From assembly GCA_942493335.1 (NCBI GenBank), contig OW818693.1, positions 3,100,001 through 3,164,000 on the forward strand: a stretch of 64,000 bases of DNA, in the 5' to 3' direction. The translations under genes and the position numbers were made by a program. Positions within the stretch are counted from its first letter, which is position 1. Every line of letters begins with the position of its first letter. This stretch comes from JAEWSN01 sp942493335. Lineage in GTDB: Bacteria; Bacillota; Clostridia; DSM-8532. Positions 25,701 through 34,404 of this stretch are shown here, piece by piece. The notes below the pieces were generated by a model. The model had not been told where the DNA came from and made no database searches. It saw only the letters and a list, made by a program, of their open reading frames with translations.

Positions 25701-26496
25701 TGTCACCGGACGGTCCGGTTCAGATGCAGCAGGGCGGTCTGTTCCCGCGTCGGTGTCCGCCCTGGTGGATGACAACGCCGAGTACCTCGATGTGCCGGAC
25801 TACGGGCATATTGCGCCGCGCCCGCGCCCGGAAATCACCACCGGCTTCACGGAAAAAGTGAAGATCGGCTGCGGCAATCTGTACATCACGGTCAACTACG
25901 ACGAAAACGGCATCTGTGAAGTCTTCACGAACACCGGCCGGACGGGGGGATGCCCCTCGCAGTCCGAAGCGACCAGCCGGCTCGTTTCCATCGCGCTCCG
26001 TGCAGGAATCGATGAAAAGGCGATTGTGGAGCAGCTGAAGGGAATCCGTTGCCCGTCCACCATCCGGCAGAAGGGGCTGAAGGTTTTGTCCTGCCCGGAT
26101 GCCATCGGCCGGCTCATTGAAAAGGTCAGCAACCATCGCAACGGCAACGGATCGGTCCACGCACAGAGCGTTGAAGCGGCCACCACGCGTTTCAGCCGTC
26201 CCACCGCCCGAACCGTGACGCCGCAGTCCGCAATGGCGCAGGCAACCCTTGCACAGGCTGTCCAGCCGATCATCTCGCAGGCCGCGCAAACGGTGCAGGC
26301 CGCACAAGCTGCGCAAAACGCGCAGTACGCGGGGAAAAGCATGCCGGCCAGAACGGCCGCCGCCAGATCCATCGTCATGAGCGATTATGGCGATGGGGAC
26401 ACAGGCGGACATGATTGTCCGGAATGCGGCGAAGTGATGGAGCATGAGGGCGGCTGCAAGATTTGCCGCAGCTGCGGATACTCGAAGTGTGGGTGA
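22783..26496 (+). CDS. nrdJ: Vitamin B12-dependent (class II) ribonucleotide reductase NrdJ, interrupted by an intein
   Basis: A 1,237-residue precursor; 871 residues remain after removal of the intein (residues 271-636). It reduces ribonucleotides to deoxyribonucleotides with adenosylcobalamin. Seen are the N-terminal redox Cys in LSACFVLPVGDS (Cys88), KSGGGTGFSFSRLR, the catalytic NP-C-GEQ site split by the intein, TTTIAPTGTLSMLAGVSSG and GCKGVTIYRDGSR. The C-terminal part has a Gly/Ala/Ser-rich linker (about 945-985), a TSCPD-type domain (about 1014-1120), an Ala/Gln-rich stretch and a zinc-ribbon-like tail, CPECGEVMEHEGGCKICRSC, near the end. ATG 22783 is preceded by GGAGGAAAACAATC. No NrdR-box pair was seen upstream. 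A bidirectional terminator lies at 26587. Confidence 0.95.
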   Translation: MALSDNAIKVLEKRYLARNTENQLIETPEDMFRRVAHTVAGADAGKVTAARLKEIEEEFYQLMIELEFLPNSPTLMNAGRPLGQLSACFVLPVGDSMEEIFDSVKNAALIHKSGGGTGFSFSRLRQKGATVNSTGGVASGPVSFMKVFNAATEAVKQGGTRRGANMGILRVDHPDILEFISCKQDNADITNFNISVGLTEAFMNAVETGADYNLIDPKTGKTTGTLHARTVFDSMVTSAWRNGEPGMIFLDRLNRFNVTPALGEIESTNPCVTGDTWVLTAEGPRQVREILGQPVELVLNGIFHPSAPEGFFRTGSKEVLKIVTDRGQTLTLTENHLVRTLSEMNQFQMEETWTPAGELQPGDRLVLSNNRQAAWQGKGTMEAGFLLGALIGDGTFRLTEGVIEGWGEMENDVALMRVCGAPEILVHRRPNFQARQSGLGGSGEYSVHQSALMELADDFGCLPACGTAMQDLERTSSEFHAGFLRGLFETDGTIVGSLEQGVSIRLWHRDMALLLSAQRMLNRLGIASILYPNRKPATGVLAPDGRFGLSVSESGVGHELAVCGENMAVFAERIGFESAGKRKQAETMLSFYKRSLNRERFTTTVLDILPAGCEEVYDVQVPGANAFDANGVIVHNCGEQPLLPYEACNLGSINLSLLVKRTAKKVGVDYPRLTRIVRKAVHFLDNVIDVNKYPLPDIDKMTRGTRKIGLGVMGWADMLLQLGIPYDSEEAEILGRKVMSHIQNESHAASIKLAEEKGVFPYWEDSIYKDQGIRLRNATTTTIAPTGTLSMLAGVSSGVEPMFAIAYIKNVMDRTELFETNPYFRKAAEDGGFYSTELMKRVVEHGTLHGMEDVPEEVRRVYVTAHDISPEWHVRMQAAFQDFTDNAVSKTVNLANEATEEDVREVFLHAYHTGCKGVTIYRDGSRGLQVLNIGKVKDEKKADAVGQAASGNATGASGQTGSGSSAGAAGNAGVTGRSGSDAAGRSVPASVSALVDDNAEYLDVPDYGHIAPRPRPEITTGFTEKVKIGCGNLYITVNYDENGICEVFTNTGRTGGCPSQSEATSRLVSIALRAGIDEKAIVEQLKGIRCPSTIRQKGLKVLSCPDAIGRLIEKVSNHRNGNGSVHAQSVEAATTRFSRPTARTVTPQSAMAQATLAQAVQPIISQAAQTVQAAQAAQNAQYAGKSMPARTAAARSIVMSDYGDGDTGGHDCPECGEVMEHEGGCKICRSCGYSKCG
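23593..24690 (+). other. Intein with LAGLIDADG homing endonuclease inside NrdJ
   Basis: A 366-residue in-frame insertion. It begins with Cys1 (CVTGDTWVLTAEGPRQV, block A). TLTENHLVRT is the block B-like region, with T and H. The C-terminal end is VYDVQVPGANAFDANGVIVHN, with the terminal Asn preceded by His, followed by Cys+1 of the C-extein (CGEQPLLPYE). Two LAGLIDADG-like helices are present, FLLGALIGDGTF and FLRGLFETDGTI, both with the acidic residue retained, so endonuclease activity is plausible. All splicing residues look intact. It sits exactly before the Cys that corresponds to the thiyl-radical Cys of ribonucleotide reductases. Confidence 0.93.
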
Positions 26497-26586
26497 GTGC
26501 CCGTACATATACCTGGGAATGCATGTTCGAATAGAGAGACGAATCATCGGACGAGCAGACTGCATGAGACACCTGAACCCATGAAA

Positions 26587-26623
26587 AAGCCTGGCTCCGG
26601 TTTTCCGGATGCCAGGCTTTTTT
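26587..26623. terminator. Bidirectional rho-independent terminator between nrdJ and the CarD-like gene
   Basis: AAGCCTGGCTCCGG and CCGGATGCCAGGCTT form a strong stem around a TTTT loop. TTTTTTG follows on the plus strand and an A-run precedes it, giving a T-run on the minus strand. It lies between convergent genes and can end both transcripts. Confidence 0.9.
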
Positions 26624-26668
26624 GTGCCACTCATGGATGCGTGAAAGGGCCAAGTAGGAAAAGGGTCC

Positions 26669-27175
26669 TCAGATGGCCGGAGCCATCATCTCGTCAAGGA
26701 TGAAGGGAAGCACGTTTTCGGGCTTGATGTTGAGAACCAGCGCAAATTCGTTGTAGAGAAGCTTTTCCGCCGCCTTCATGGCATTTTCGTCAACAATGTG
26801 CAGTTTCTTGCCGAGGCCGGCGAGTTCGGTCCGCTTCGCATAAACGGTCTTGATGAGCTTGACCAGTTTCATATGGTCGCCTTCCTTGATGGCGGAAGTG
26901 AACTTCTCTTTTCGCTGCGAATCGCTGTCAATCCAGGCGATCTGCTCATCGGGCATTGCCTTGATCAGCGCCTTGACTGCCTCGACGGTCAAGGTTTTGC
27001 GCATGGTCGTGGCAGCCTTCTCCACGGGTGCATAGATGACGGATTTGTCGGTATACACAGGTTCGAGGACAAAATACTCTTTTTCGGCTGTGCCTCCGAA
27101 TTTTTCCTTCCGAATATCCACGATTTTACAGACGCCTGTAGTCCCATACTGTACGAATTCATTCACGAGAAACAT
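26669..27175 (-). CDS. CarD/CdnL-family transcriptional regulator
   Basis: A 168-residue protein of the CarD_CdnL_TRCF family. The N-terminal Tudor-like domain that binds the RNA polymerase beta subunit is MFLVNEFVQYGTTGVCKIVD through EYFVLEPVYTDKSVIYAPVE. The helical C-terminal part (from about residue 60) includes LIKAMPDEQIAWIDSDSQRKE. Family members stabilise open promoter complexes or affect transcription globally; many clostridial homologues are uncharacterised. ATG 27175 has AGGAGGGCTCATC upstream; the longer frame adds 18 residues without support. It is convergent with nrdJ and monocistronic. Confidence 0.88.
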   Translation of the reverse strand: MFLVNEFVQYGTTGVCKIVDIRKEKFGGTAEKEYFVLEPVYTDKSVIYAPVEKAATTMRKTLTVEAVKALIKAMPDEQIAWIDSDSQRKEKFTSAIKEGDHMKLVKLIKTVYAKRTELAGLGKKLHIVDENAMKAAEKLLYNEFALVLNIKPENVLPFILDEMMAPAI

Positions 27176-27522
27176 GATGAGCCCTCCTGAGCGAAACATG
27201 CACCGGCATGTTGATGTAGTTTTGCCCAAGACACCCGTCCTGGGGCAAAGGCAGCGTTTGATCCGCCTGCAGTTTGCTGTGTTCTGCCAGCGGAATCATG
27301 CTGCAAGATCATGCGGTACTTCTCTATTTTAACAGGTTTTGTGACCCTTGTGTTATGGGCAAATTGACGGTTTCCACAAAAGCCTGCTTACGCGGGAGCC
27401 ACTTCCCGGGAACCATGCCTCTTTCCGGTAAAATAATATTTTCTGCAGGCAAAGGTGGAAGGTTGCTGGGCGCTGCGTTGCATAAGTCAGAACCACAAAG
27501 GATGGAATCAAAAGAACCAGCT
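27176..27522. other. Intergenic region between the CarD-like gene and the NIF3-like gene
   Basis: About 350 bases without a supported gene. On the minus strand it should hold the CarD-like promoter; a TAAAAT lies near 27326 without a good -35. An AT-rich patch (AAAATAATATTTT, near 27430) stands out from the GC-rich surroundings. No clear terminator for the NIF3-like transcript was seen. Confidence 0.35.
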
Positions 27523-28305
27523 TTACAGGGAGCGGAAGGGATCTCCGGATGGAACGAAGGCGACAGGTACGCCCGGCAGCAATCCGCCGACCCAGGAAGC
27601 GACATGCCGCATGCCCTCCTCTTCCGTGTTCCGATGGCCGAAGACGGCCATCCCCAGGTCGATGCCGAGTTGATCCGCGTCGCGGACATACTCGCAGACC
27701 ATCCACTCACAAGTTTCTCCGGCGATGAGGACATCCACTTCCTTCAGTAGGATTTCCAACTGAATCTCGCCGGGGCATCCGCCCATCAGAAAGGCGACAT
27801 GCCGGACAGGGAGATCGTCGCGGCCGACCAGTCGGACACTCGCTGCATCCAGGGCGGATTTCATCTCTTCCGCAAGCGTTCGCAGGGTGGTGGCGGGCAG
27901 ATGGAAGAGCCACGGGCTTTGGGCATCACGGAAAGCGGACCAGCCCAAGGCGTTTTCCATGCCGGTCATGATCAGATCCGGTTGGTTCATATGGGACAGA
28001 TCGTGGAAACGCCAGAGGGCGACACCGGATTCCTTCGCGAGCTCGAGCTTCCGCCGGTATACCTCGGATTCAGACTGCCAGGTGATGGTATCGTGGTGTT
28101 CGTAGAAGGTCGGTTCATGGGTGATGATCAGGTTCGCACCGAGGCGGACAGCCTCCCGGAACACGGCGGGGGTGGCGATGAAGCAAGTGACGATCCCGGT
28201 CACTTCCATGTCCGGATCTCCAAGCTTGATCGTATCCACGGTGTCTTCCGGAACGGTTGCGTTCACGGAACCCTTGAGGAGAGAGATTGTTTCATGGACT
28301 GTCAT
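27523..28305 (-). CDS. NIF3-like dinuclear metal-centre protein
   Basis: A 260-residue protein of the NIF3/YbgI/YqfO family, which forms hexameric rings with a two-metal site and whose reaction is not established. It shows the family segments VTCFIATPAVFREAVRLGAN, LIITHEPTFYEHHD with metal-ligand His residues, and the late CEWMVCEYVRDADQLGIDLG followed by GHRNTEEEGM. No PII-like insert is present, so it is the short form. ATG 28305 is preceded by GGAGGAAAGCGT and overlaps the MATE stop by four bases (ATGA), so it is translated with the transporter. Confidence 0.85.
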   Translation of the reverse strand: MTVHETISLLKGSVNATVPEDTVDTIKLGDPDMEVTGIVTCFIATPAVFREAVRLGANLIITHEPTFYEHHDTITWQSESEVYRRKLELAKESGVALWRFHDLSHMNQPDLIMTGMENALGWSAFRDAQSPWLFHLPATTLRTLAEEMKSALDAASVRLVGRDDLPVRHVAFLMGGCPGEIQLEILLKEVDVLIAGETCEWMVCEYVRDADQLGIDLGMAVFGHRNTEEEGMRHVASWVGGLLPGVPVAFVPSGDPFRSL

Positions 28306-29696
28306 ACGCTTTCCTCCACATTTCCAATATTCACTTCATTCTGACGATCCGGGCCGAGATGGCCAACCAGACACATTTTCCGCCACGCGCCGCTCCTCCA
28401 GCGGAAGATGACGATGATGCCGCGAACCCATTCGTCCAATGCGAACCCGAGCCAGATGCCGACCAGCCCAAGACCGGCGACAATGCCCAGGAGCCAGGAA
28501 GAGAGCACGCCGACGCTCCACATCACCGTAATGGCGACGATCATCGTGAACCGGACATCCCCTGCGCCGCGCAGGGAGTTGGACTGGACAACATTCATGG
28601 CACGTCCGATTTCCACCAGGAAATCAACGATCAGGATGGTTGCACCCAGCCGGATGATTTCCGGATTGTCCGTAAAAATGCCGATCAGCTGGCGGCGGAA
28701 CAGCATGGCGGTCAGGGACAGGACGGCGTTCGCACCGAGACCCATCCGGAGATTCTGCCAATTCCGGTGGTTCGCTTCCTCAAAACGCCCTGCGCCGCTC
28801 AAATGGCCGACCATGATCTGGGAGGCCTGACCGATGGAAAGGGCGAACACATATACGAAGAATACGATATTCTGGACATAGACCCGTGCCGTGATGGCCT
28901 CGGAACCCAAAGTGCCGACCAGATACGTGCTGACCATCTGGGCGAAGGCGTAGGAAAAGAACTCCATGCCGGCGGGAAAACCGACCTTCACGATCTGCCG
29001 GATCTCCTTTAGCGGCATGGGTAGCAGGTTTTTGGGAGAGATGCTGATGCCGACCTTCCGTGTGAGGAGCCAGAGCATCAGGAGGAAGCCGCAAAAAGCT
29101 GCGAATACCTGCGAAAGGGCGACGCCCTGCACGCCGGAAAAAGGCATGGGGAACGGTTGGTAGATGATGAGCCAATTGCCTGTGAGGTTGATGAGGTTCA
29201 TGAAAAACGCCATCAGCATGGGTAGCTTAGCCATGCCGTGGCTGCGGGCTACAGCGGACATGGTCGCGGTCATGGCCTGGATGAAGGAGGTTCCGCCGAC
29301 GATGCGAAGGAACAGGGTGCCGTCCCGCATCAGTTCCGGAGGCAAATTCATCAGGATCATGACCTGGTCTGCAAACAGGAAGGTGAGCAGGCTGAGCACA
29401 ATGCCCATGGCACCGCTCAGCCAGACGGCAATGGCGCCGACATGCCGGGCTTCCTTCCGCTGGCCGGCGCCGAGATACTGGTTGCTGATGATGGCGGATC
29501 CGGAAGCGGCGACGGAATAGATCATCAGGATCATGTTGATGAACTGTGAGGCGACACCGACGGCGCCGACCGCATTGTCGGAAACCCGTCCGAGCATGAA
29601 AACGTTGACCGTTCCCATGGCCATCCTGAGTGTATTCTCCAGCATGATGGGCGCTGTGAGGGAGAGAAGGGACAACCCGGATTTCCGGTTCGGCAT
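28302..29696 (-). CDS. MATE-family efflux transporter
   Basis: A 464-residue protein with about 12 membrane segments in two homologous halves. SLTAPIMLENTLRMAMGTVNVF opens the first half, and VKVGFPAGMEFFSYAFAQMV opens the second; both are typical of the MATE/NorM-DinF superfamily, which exports cationic compounds using Na+ or H+. I chose ATG 29696 (MPNRKSG) because AGAGGTCGCC precedes it; an ATG eight codons earlier has no ribosome site. It is the first gene of a two-gene operon with the NIF3-like gene. The 290 bases upstream, towards the divergent cyclic-di-GMP genes, show no other gene. Confidence 0.92.
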   Translation of the reverse strand: MPNRKSGLSLLSLTAPIMLENTLRMAMGTVNVFMLGRVSDNAVGAVGVASQFINMILMIYSVAASGSAIISNQYLGAGQRKEARHVGAIAVWLSGAMGIVLSLLTFLFADQVMILMNLPPELMRDGTLFLRIVGGTSFIQAMTATMSAVARSHGMAKLPMLMAFFMNLINLTGNWLIIYQPFPMPFSGVQGVALSQVFAAFCGFLLMLWLLTRKVGISISPKNLLPMPLKEIRQIVKVGFPAGMEFFSYAFAQMVSTYLVGTLGSEAITARVYVQNIVFFVYVFALSIGQASQIMVGHLSGAGRFEEANHRNWQNLRMGLGANAVLSLTAMLFRRQLIGIFTDNPEIIRLGATILIVDFLVEIGRAMNVVQSNSLRGAGDVRFTMIVAITVMWSVGVLSSWLLGIVAGLGLVGIWLGFALDEWVRGIIVIFRWRSGAWRKMCLVGHLGPDRQNEVNIGNVEESV

Positions 29697-29986
29697 GGCG
29701 ACCTCTTTCTGCGAGGGCATGATGTAATCACGATGAGGATAATGCTGCCGCAAGGTTGGTTCCTTTTGTCTACCAGGTATCATATCAGAGTCATGCCGGG
29801 ATGAGAACAGGAATCGGTGAGAACCATCCTGCTGTGCACCTAATCATGGAAAGCATGAAGGCACAGCCAATATGCGTATGTGAACGAAAATCGCTGCAGA
29901 TGGTTATGTTCAGAACCAGCTGAAGTGGGTATGAATCAACCATTCGAACGATATCGGCCCAATCCGCTCCGAAAGGAGTCTCCTGC

Positions 29987-31861
29987 ATGGCTTCATATAC
30001 CGGTGCCCTGATTTCAGAATTGAAGAGCAAGATGAACCATGTCATTCTGGTGGCGGCAGGTGTGAATCTTTTTACCGCAATTGTACTTGCCTTGATGGAT
30101 TTTTCCAATCCCTTCATCTGGATTAGCCTCGGAACCTGCCTGTGGTGCCTTGCCCTCTATATTCTCAGGAGCAAGCTGTCCTTCGAGCAAACCGTCGTGG
30201 GTGCCATCTCCTGGTGCATTCTGTTCGCGGGATTATCCTTTTTTTTTCACGGCATCCTGGGAACGGGCGAGACAATTCTGTTCTTCATCATGACACTTTC
30301 CATCTCGCTGCTCAGCCTGAAGTTCAGTAGAAATCTATTGATTCTTGGCCTTGGTGTATACATTGGGGCGAATGTCGCCAACCAGTTATTCAGACAATCC
30401 TCTGAAGAAGGGCTCCAGGGTCTTCCCAATCTGCTGCTCAACACGCTGGCGCTTGCCTTTCTCATTCTTGCGCTTCGTCTGATTCTGATTCCAATTCGGA
30501 ATTCCCTTTTTTCCACGATCGAGCATCTGCAGGCACAAATCCAGAAGACGGAGCAACAGGCGGAAATCAACAGCCGGAAGGACGAGGAGATTCGGAAACT
30601 GGCATTCTATGACGACTTGACCGGCCTTCCGAACCGCAACCTTTTCAGGAGCCATGTGGAGAAACGCCTCGAAACGGGTATCGCACGCGGGCTTATGCTG
30701 TTGATGGACATCCAGGACTTCCGGATCATCAATACCACGATGGGGTCGGAGTACGGAGACATGATCCTGATTGACATTGGCAAAGCCTTTCAGGATATGC
30801 GGCAGGATCGGTTTTTTACGGCGCGATTCAGCGGCAACGAATTCGCGATCTGGTTGGAGTATGACACACGGGAAGGCGTTGAGGCGACGGCCAATCTATT
30901 TGCCGCCAATCTGAGAATTCGATTCGAGCGTATCATGGAAGCCTATCAAATCCGCTTCCACTCGGCTTATTCTCTTTATCCGGCGCATGGAGAGTCGTAT
31001 GAGGACTGCGACCGTCGTGTCAACATTGCACTGCGGCATGCAAAAAGCCACAACATTCTCGGGACAATTGCCTTTGAGGAATCCATGGAATCTGCGATCG
31101 CCGAGGAGGCGAGAATACGGAACAGCCTGGAAACCGCTATTGCGCAGGATGAATTCACCATTGTCTATCAGCAGAAGGTGGAGCCCGCCACCAGGATCAT
31201 TCATGGCGTGGAGGCGTTGGCACGCTGGGACTCCAGCATTCTGGGGATCGTACCGCCTTCGGACTTTATTCCGGAGATCGCTCGGGCAAACATGACCACC
31301 CGCTTCGGGCGACTGATTCTGAACAAGGTGCTCCGGGATATTCCGGCGTTGGTTTCCCAATATGGGGAACATGTGAAGGTCTCCGTCAACATATCCCCCC
31401 TGTTTTTCATGGAGGAGAACTTCTGCGGAATTGTACGGGAAGAGATCATGGACAACAAGGTATCGCCTTCCTGCCTGATGCTGGAGATCACCGAGGACGT
31501 GTTCATCCACAATTTCGAGACGATCCGGCAGCACATCACCGTTTTACGAGGGATGGGCATCGGCATATCTCTGGATGACTTCGGTTCTGGGTATTCCTCC
31601 CTGATGTATCTGAAGAATCTCGAACTGGATGAGCTGAAAATCGACAAAAGCATTATTGACGGCATTCTGCTCGATGAACGCAACTATCTGCTGCTGCTCT
31701 CCATTGTGAACATAGCCCGTGTGTATGGGTTCGGCATCGTGGCTGAGGGTGTGGAAACCGAAGCACAGCTCGCAAAGGTTGTGGAAGCGGATATCGGCCT
31801 CGTGCAGGGGTATGTCTTTTCCAGACCGGCCTCACTTGCGGAGGTGCGAAATGTTCATTAA
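29987..31861 (+). CDS. Membrane GGDEF-EAL protein, probable cyclic-di-GMP phosphodiesterase
   Basis: A 624-residue protein. Residues 1-185 contain about six hydrophobic segments with no recognised sensory family. A short coiled coil (EHLQAQIQKTEQQAEINSRK) leads to a GGDEF domain that starts LAFYDDLTGLPNRNLF but has SGNEF (about 283) in place of GGDEF, so cyclase activity is unlikely. The EAL domain is intact: HGVEALARWDS (about 408), ITEDVFIHN, LDDFGSGYSSLMYLKNLELD and IVAEGVETEAQL. It probably hydrolyses cyclic-di-GMP at the membrane, with the GGDEF domain as regulator. Its stop overlaps the next gene, an active-looking cyclase. Confidence 0.9.
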   Translation: MASYTGALISELKSKMNHVILVAAGVNLFTAIVLALMDFSNPFIWISLGTCLWCLALYILRSKLSFEQTVVGAISWCILFAGLSFFFHGILGTGETILFFIMTLSISLLSLKFSRNLLILGLGVYIGANVANQLFRQSSEEGLQGLPNLLLNTLALAFLILALRLILIPIRNSLFSTIEHLQAQIQKTEQQAEINSRKDEEIRKLAFYDDLTGLPNRNLFRSHVEKRLETGIARGLMLLMDIQDFRIINTTMGSEYGDMILIDIGKAFQDMRQDRFFTARFSGNEFAIWLEYDTREGVEATANLFAANLRIRFERIMEAYQIRFHSAYSLYPAHGESYEDCDRRVNIALRHAKSHNILGTIAFEESMESAIAEEARIRNSLETAIAQDEFTIVYQQKVEPATRIIHGVEALARWDSSILGIVPPSDFIPEIARANMTTRFGRLILNKVLRDIPALVSQYGEHVKVSVNISPLFFMEENFCGIVREEIMDNKVSPSCLMLEITEDVFIHNFETIRQHITVLRGMGIGISLDDFGSGYSSLMYLKNLELDELKIDKSIIDGILLDERNYLLLLSIVNIARVYGFGIVAEGVETEAQLAKVVEADIGLVQGYVFSRPASLAEVRNVH

Positions 31862-33152
31862 TCGAACTTGGCAGGTTCGTGCTGCGGCAGTTCTGGGTGT
31901 GGGAACGTTCATTGTTCTGCTTTATTTCATGGGCTTGTACAGCTACCTGCTTTTTCATTCCCTGATTGAGTTTTTTTGCATCGCGATTTCGTTCACCGCT
32001 TTCCTGGTGACGTGGAATTCCAGGGAATATATTCGTAATTCCTATCTCCTGCTGGTGGGGTATGCATATCTGTACATTGCCGTGCTGGACCTGTTTCATA
32101 CGCTTTCCTACAAGGGAATGAACATTTTCACTGACTACGGCTACTATGCAAATCAACTATGGATTGGCGCACGGTTCTTCGAGAGTCTTGTCCTTTTTGG
32201 GGCATTTCTGCTTGCCGGCAGGGAGCGCCGCTTTCCGGCCTGGGTCCCGAACATGCTTTATGGAAGCATCACCGTCCTGTTGCTTTTGTCCGTTTTTGTA
32301 TGGAGGATCTTTCCGATCTGTTTTGTGGAAGGTGTTGGGTTGACGCCCTTCAAAAAGGTGAGTGAATATGTCATTTGCATTATCCTTGCAATGGCCATTT
32401 TTACCCTTTTCCGACGAAAGTCCGCATTCTCGGCTGACGTCTTCACACTGCTGCTGTTATCGTTGATTTTGACAATTCTGTCGGAACTGTGCTTCACCGT
32501 CTACACAAACAACTATGCATTCATCAATATGGTCGGGCATTACCTGAAAGCGGGTTCGTTTTATACGGTCTATCGCATTTTGATCTTCAAGGGGATCCGG
32601 GAACCCTACGATCTCGTTTTTCGCGAGTTGACAGAAAATCAGAAGGTGTTGAAACATCAGAATGAACTGCTGACGGAAACCTCGAACCGGGACGGTCTGA
32701 CTGGCCTTTACAATTACCGATACATCCGGGAAAGCCTCATGAGTGCCCAGCTGCGTCATCAAAGGTATGGAGAACCGGTTTCCATCCTGATTCTTGATCT
32801 GGACAGATTCAAACAGGTTAACGATGCGCATGGACACATTGTGGGAGATGCTGTGCTGAAAGAGTTCAGCGGGTTATTGACAGGCGCGCTGCGAATTGTG
32901 GATATCGTCGGGCGTTATGGCGGCGAGGAGTTCCTTGTGATCCTCCCGGAAACCGGCATTGAAGGAGCCCGAGCGGCAGCTGAGAAGATTCGCGAGAGCG
33001 TAGGTGCTCATCCTTTTGTCAGCAATGTCCGTATGACGGTCAGCATCGGTGTTGAAACCTACCATGAGGGCACTATGGATGAGTTCATCGCGCAGGCCGA
33101 CGCCAATCTGTACATTGCCAAGCATGAGGGAAGAAATCGGGTCGCAGGGTAG
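31851..33152 (+). CDS. Membrane diguanylate cyclase (MASE3-like sensor plus GGDEF)
   Basis: A 433-residue protein starting MFINRTWQVRAAAVLGVGTF. The start at 31851 has GGAGGTGCGAA upstream and overlaps the phosphodiesterase gene by 11 bases. Residues 1-270 hold about seven to eight membrane segments with the MASE3-like YAYLYIAVLDLFHTLSYKGM motif. The GGDEF domain (about 285-433) starts NRDGLTGLYNYRYI and has an intact GGEEF (near 357). RIVD five residues before it is an RxxD inhibitory site. It should make cyclic-di-GMP with product feedback. Together with the upstream EAL protein it forms a synthesis/degradation pair. Confidence 0.9.
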   Translation: MFINRTWQVRAAAVLGVGTFIVLLYFMGLYSYLLFHSLIEFFCIAISFTAFLVTWNSREYIRNSYLLLVGYAYLYIAVLDLFHTLSYKGMNIFTDYGYYANQLWIGARFFESLVLFGAFLLAGRERRFPAWVPNMLYGSITVLLLLSVFVWRIFPICFVEGVGLTPFKKVSEYVICIILAMAIFTLFRRKSAFSADVFTLLLLSLILTILSELCFTVYTNNYAFINMVGHYLKAGSFYTVYRILIFKGIREPYDLVFRELTENQKVLKHQNELLTETSNRDGLTGLYNYRYIRESLMSAQLRHQRYGEPVSILILDLDRFKQVNDAHGHIVGDAVLKEFSGLLTGALRIVDIVGRYGGEEFLVILPETGIEGARAAAEKIRESVGAHPFVSNVRMTVSIGVETYHEGTMDEFIAQADANLYIAKHEGRNRVAG

Positions 33153-33171
33153 GGTTTATGCAGGCCGATGA

Positions 33172-34092
33172 TTATTCCAACAGATATTTTTTCACACCGA
33201 GCCACAGATAGCCTTTGGCCAGGGCTTCCACATCCACGGGCTCCCTTAGCGGCAGCTTTTCTTCCAATTCCTTCAGGCTGAAGCCGTCGGGTATCACGAC
33301 GAACTTGCCCATGCCCGGCGAAAGCGCTTTCGCGGGACATCCGTACAGGCAGGAAAGGCATAAATGGCATTGTCTCCCGAATACGGGATGTCCCGTTTCC
33401 ATGGAGATGTTCCCGGCAGGACAGTTGGCTGCGCAGATCCCGCACCCTGTACATGCTTTTGAGATGCGGATTCTCTTTCCGAACTCGATTGCGCCAAGTT
33501 TCTCAAACTCCCCGAACCGCGCGACGAGCCGATCGACAGGACCCGGTCGGGTTCGACGGGTTGTTCCTGCCGCCCAATCCGCCATCATCCGGGCCAGCTT
33601 TTTCGGCAGGATTTCCAGCAGCATGAGCGCCAACGGCTCTTTTGTCGCAACGATCCAATTCGAAGGCATGACGATCATGTCCTCATATTCCACCCGATAT
33701 CCCTTTTTCTCAAGACGTCGGATGCACTGGGTCCGGCAGGCCAGGTTCGGGAAAACCTCCCCACCGCCGGAAACGGAAAGAACGACTGCAGGCGTGCCGG
33801 ACCCGGCAGGCAGCCGATCCAGCCATTCATATACGGCCTTCGGCGCATTGCAGGCATGCACGGCATACAGCAGGATCAGGCGGCCAATGGGCCATTGTGC
33901 CGGTTCGGAGGCAGTGCGGATGCGAAGGGTCTGAACAGGGGATCCTGCGGCCTCAAGCTGGTCCCGGAGCTGGAAGGCGGCACGCTCCGTTGTTCCGGTG
34001 CCGCTGTAGTAGGCAAGGGTTGTGAGGGAAGGAATGGGCGTAGAACCAGAGGCTGAACTTGAGGTATCGATAGAGGCAAAGGGTAATGGCAT
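33172..34092 (-). CDS. EFR1-family flavodoxin/ferredoxin fusion protein
   Basis: A 306-residue cytoplasmic redox protein. The N-terminal flavodoxin-like half begins LTTLAYYSGTGTTERAA, with the FMN-phosphate loop SGTGTTE. The C-terminal half has two [4Fe-4S] motifs, CTGCGICAANCP and CHLCLSCLYGCP. The arrangement matches the EFR1 family of ferrodoxins, whose partners are mostly unknown. ATG 34092 is preceded by GGAGGTGACACTATA. It is convergent with the cyclase gene (19-base gap) and divergent from the MarR gene, whose operator-like palindromes lie about 180 bases upstream, so MarR control is possible. Confidence 0.88.
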   Translation of the reverse strand: MPLPFASIDTSSSASGSTPIPSLTTLAYYSGTGTTERAAFQLRDQLEAAGSPVQTLRIRTASEPAQWPIGRLILLYAVHACNAPKAVYEWLDRLPAGSGTPAVVLSVSGGGEVFPNLACRTQCIRRLEKKGYRVEYEDMIVMPSNWIVATKEPLALMLLEILPKKLARMMADWAAGTTRRTRPGPVDRLVARFGEFEKLGAIEFGKRIRISKACTGCGICAANCPAGNISMETGHPVFGRQCHLCLSCLYGCPAKALSPGMGKFVVIPDGFSLKELEEKLPLREPVDVEALAKGYLWLGVKKYLLE

Positions 34093-34270
34093 TATAGTGT
34101 CACCTCCCCGATCACTATATCAGGAAGAATGGCGGATTGGTATGTCTACTCTTTGTCGGACTGGATTTTCAGGCATCTATTCCCCGCCTGTGCGAAATCA
34201 CATCGGCAAGAAACGTCGGAGCCAGTGTTCTCGATAATGTCTTCCAAACACAGAAAACATCTGGACATTA

Positions 34271-34311
34271 TAGTACGTTTAACGTACTATAATAGTACCG
34301 TGTCAGTACTA
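34271..34311 (+). promoter_or_regulatory. MarR operator palindromes overlapping a promoter
   Basis: TAGTACGTT (34271-34279) and AACGTACTA (34281-34289) make a perfect 9-base inverted repeat. TAGTAC (34293-34298) and GTACTA (34306-34311) form a second dyad with the same half-site. A -10-like TATAAT (34288-34293) lies on the boundary of the two, with a weak -35. The MarR gene starts about 95 bases downstream, fitting autorepression. Confidence 0.7.
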
Positions 34312-34404
34312 AACTGCTTTGTGCATATGAGAGAGGTCGTATGATCAAGTGGAATGTTGCACTGTACCGGGAGTCCGGGACAAGATCATTCTTGGAGGAG
34401 TCGC

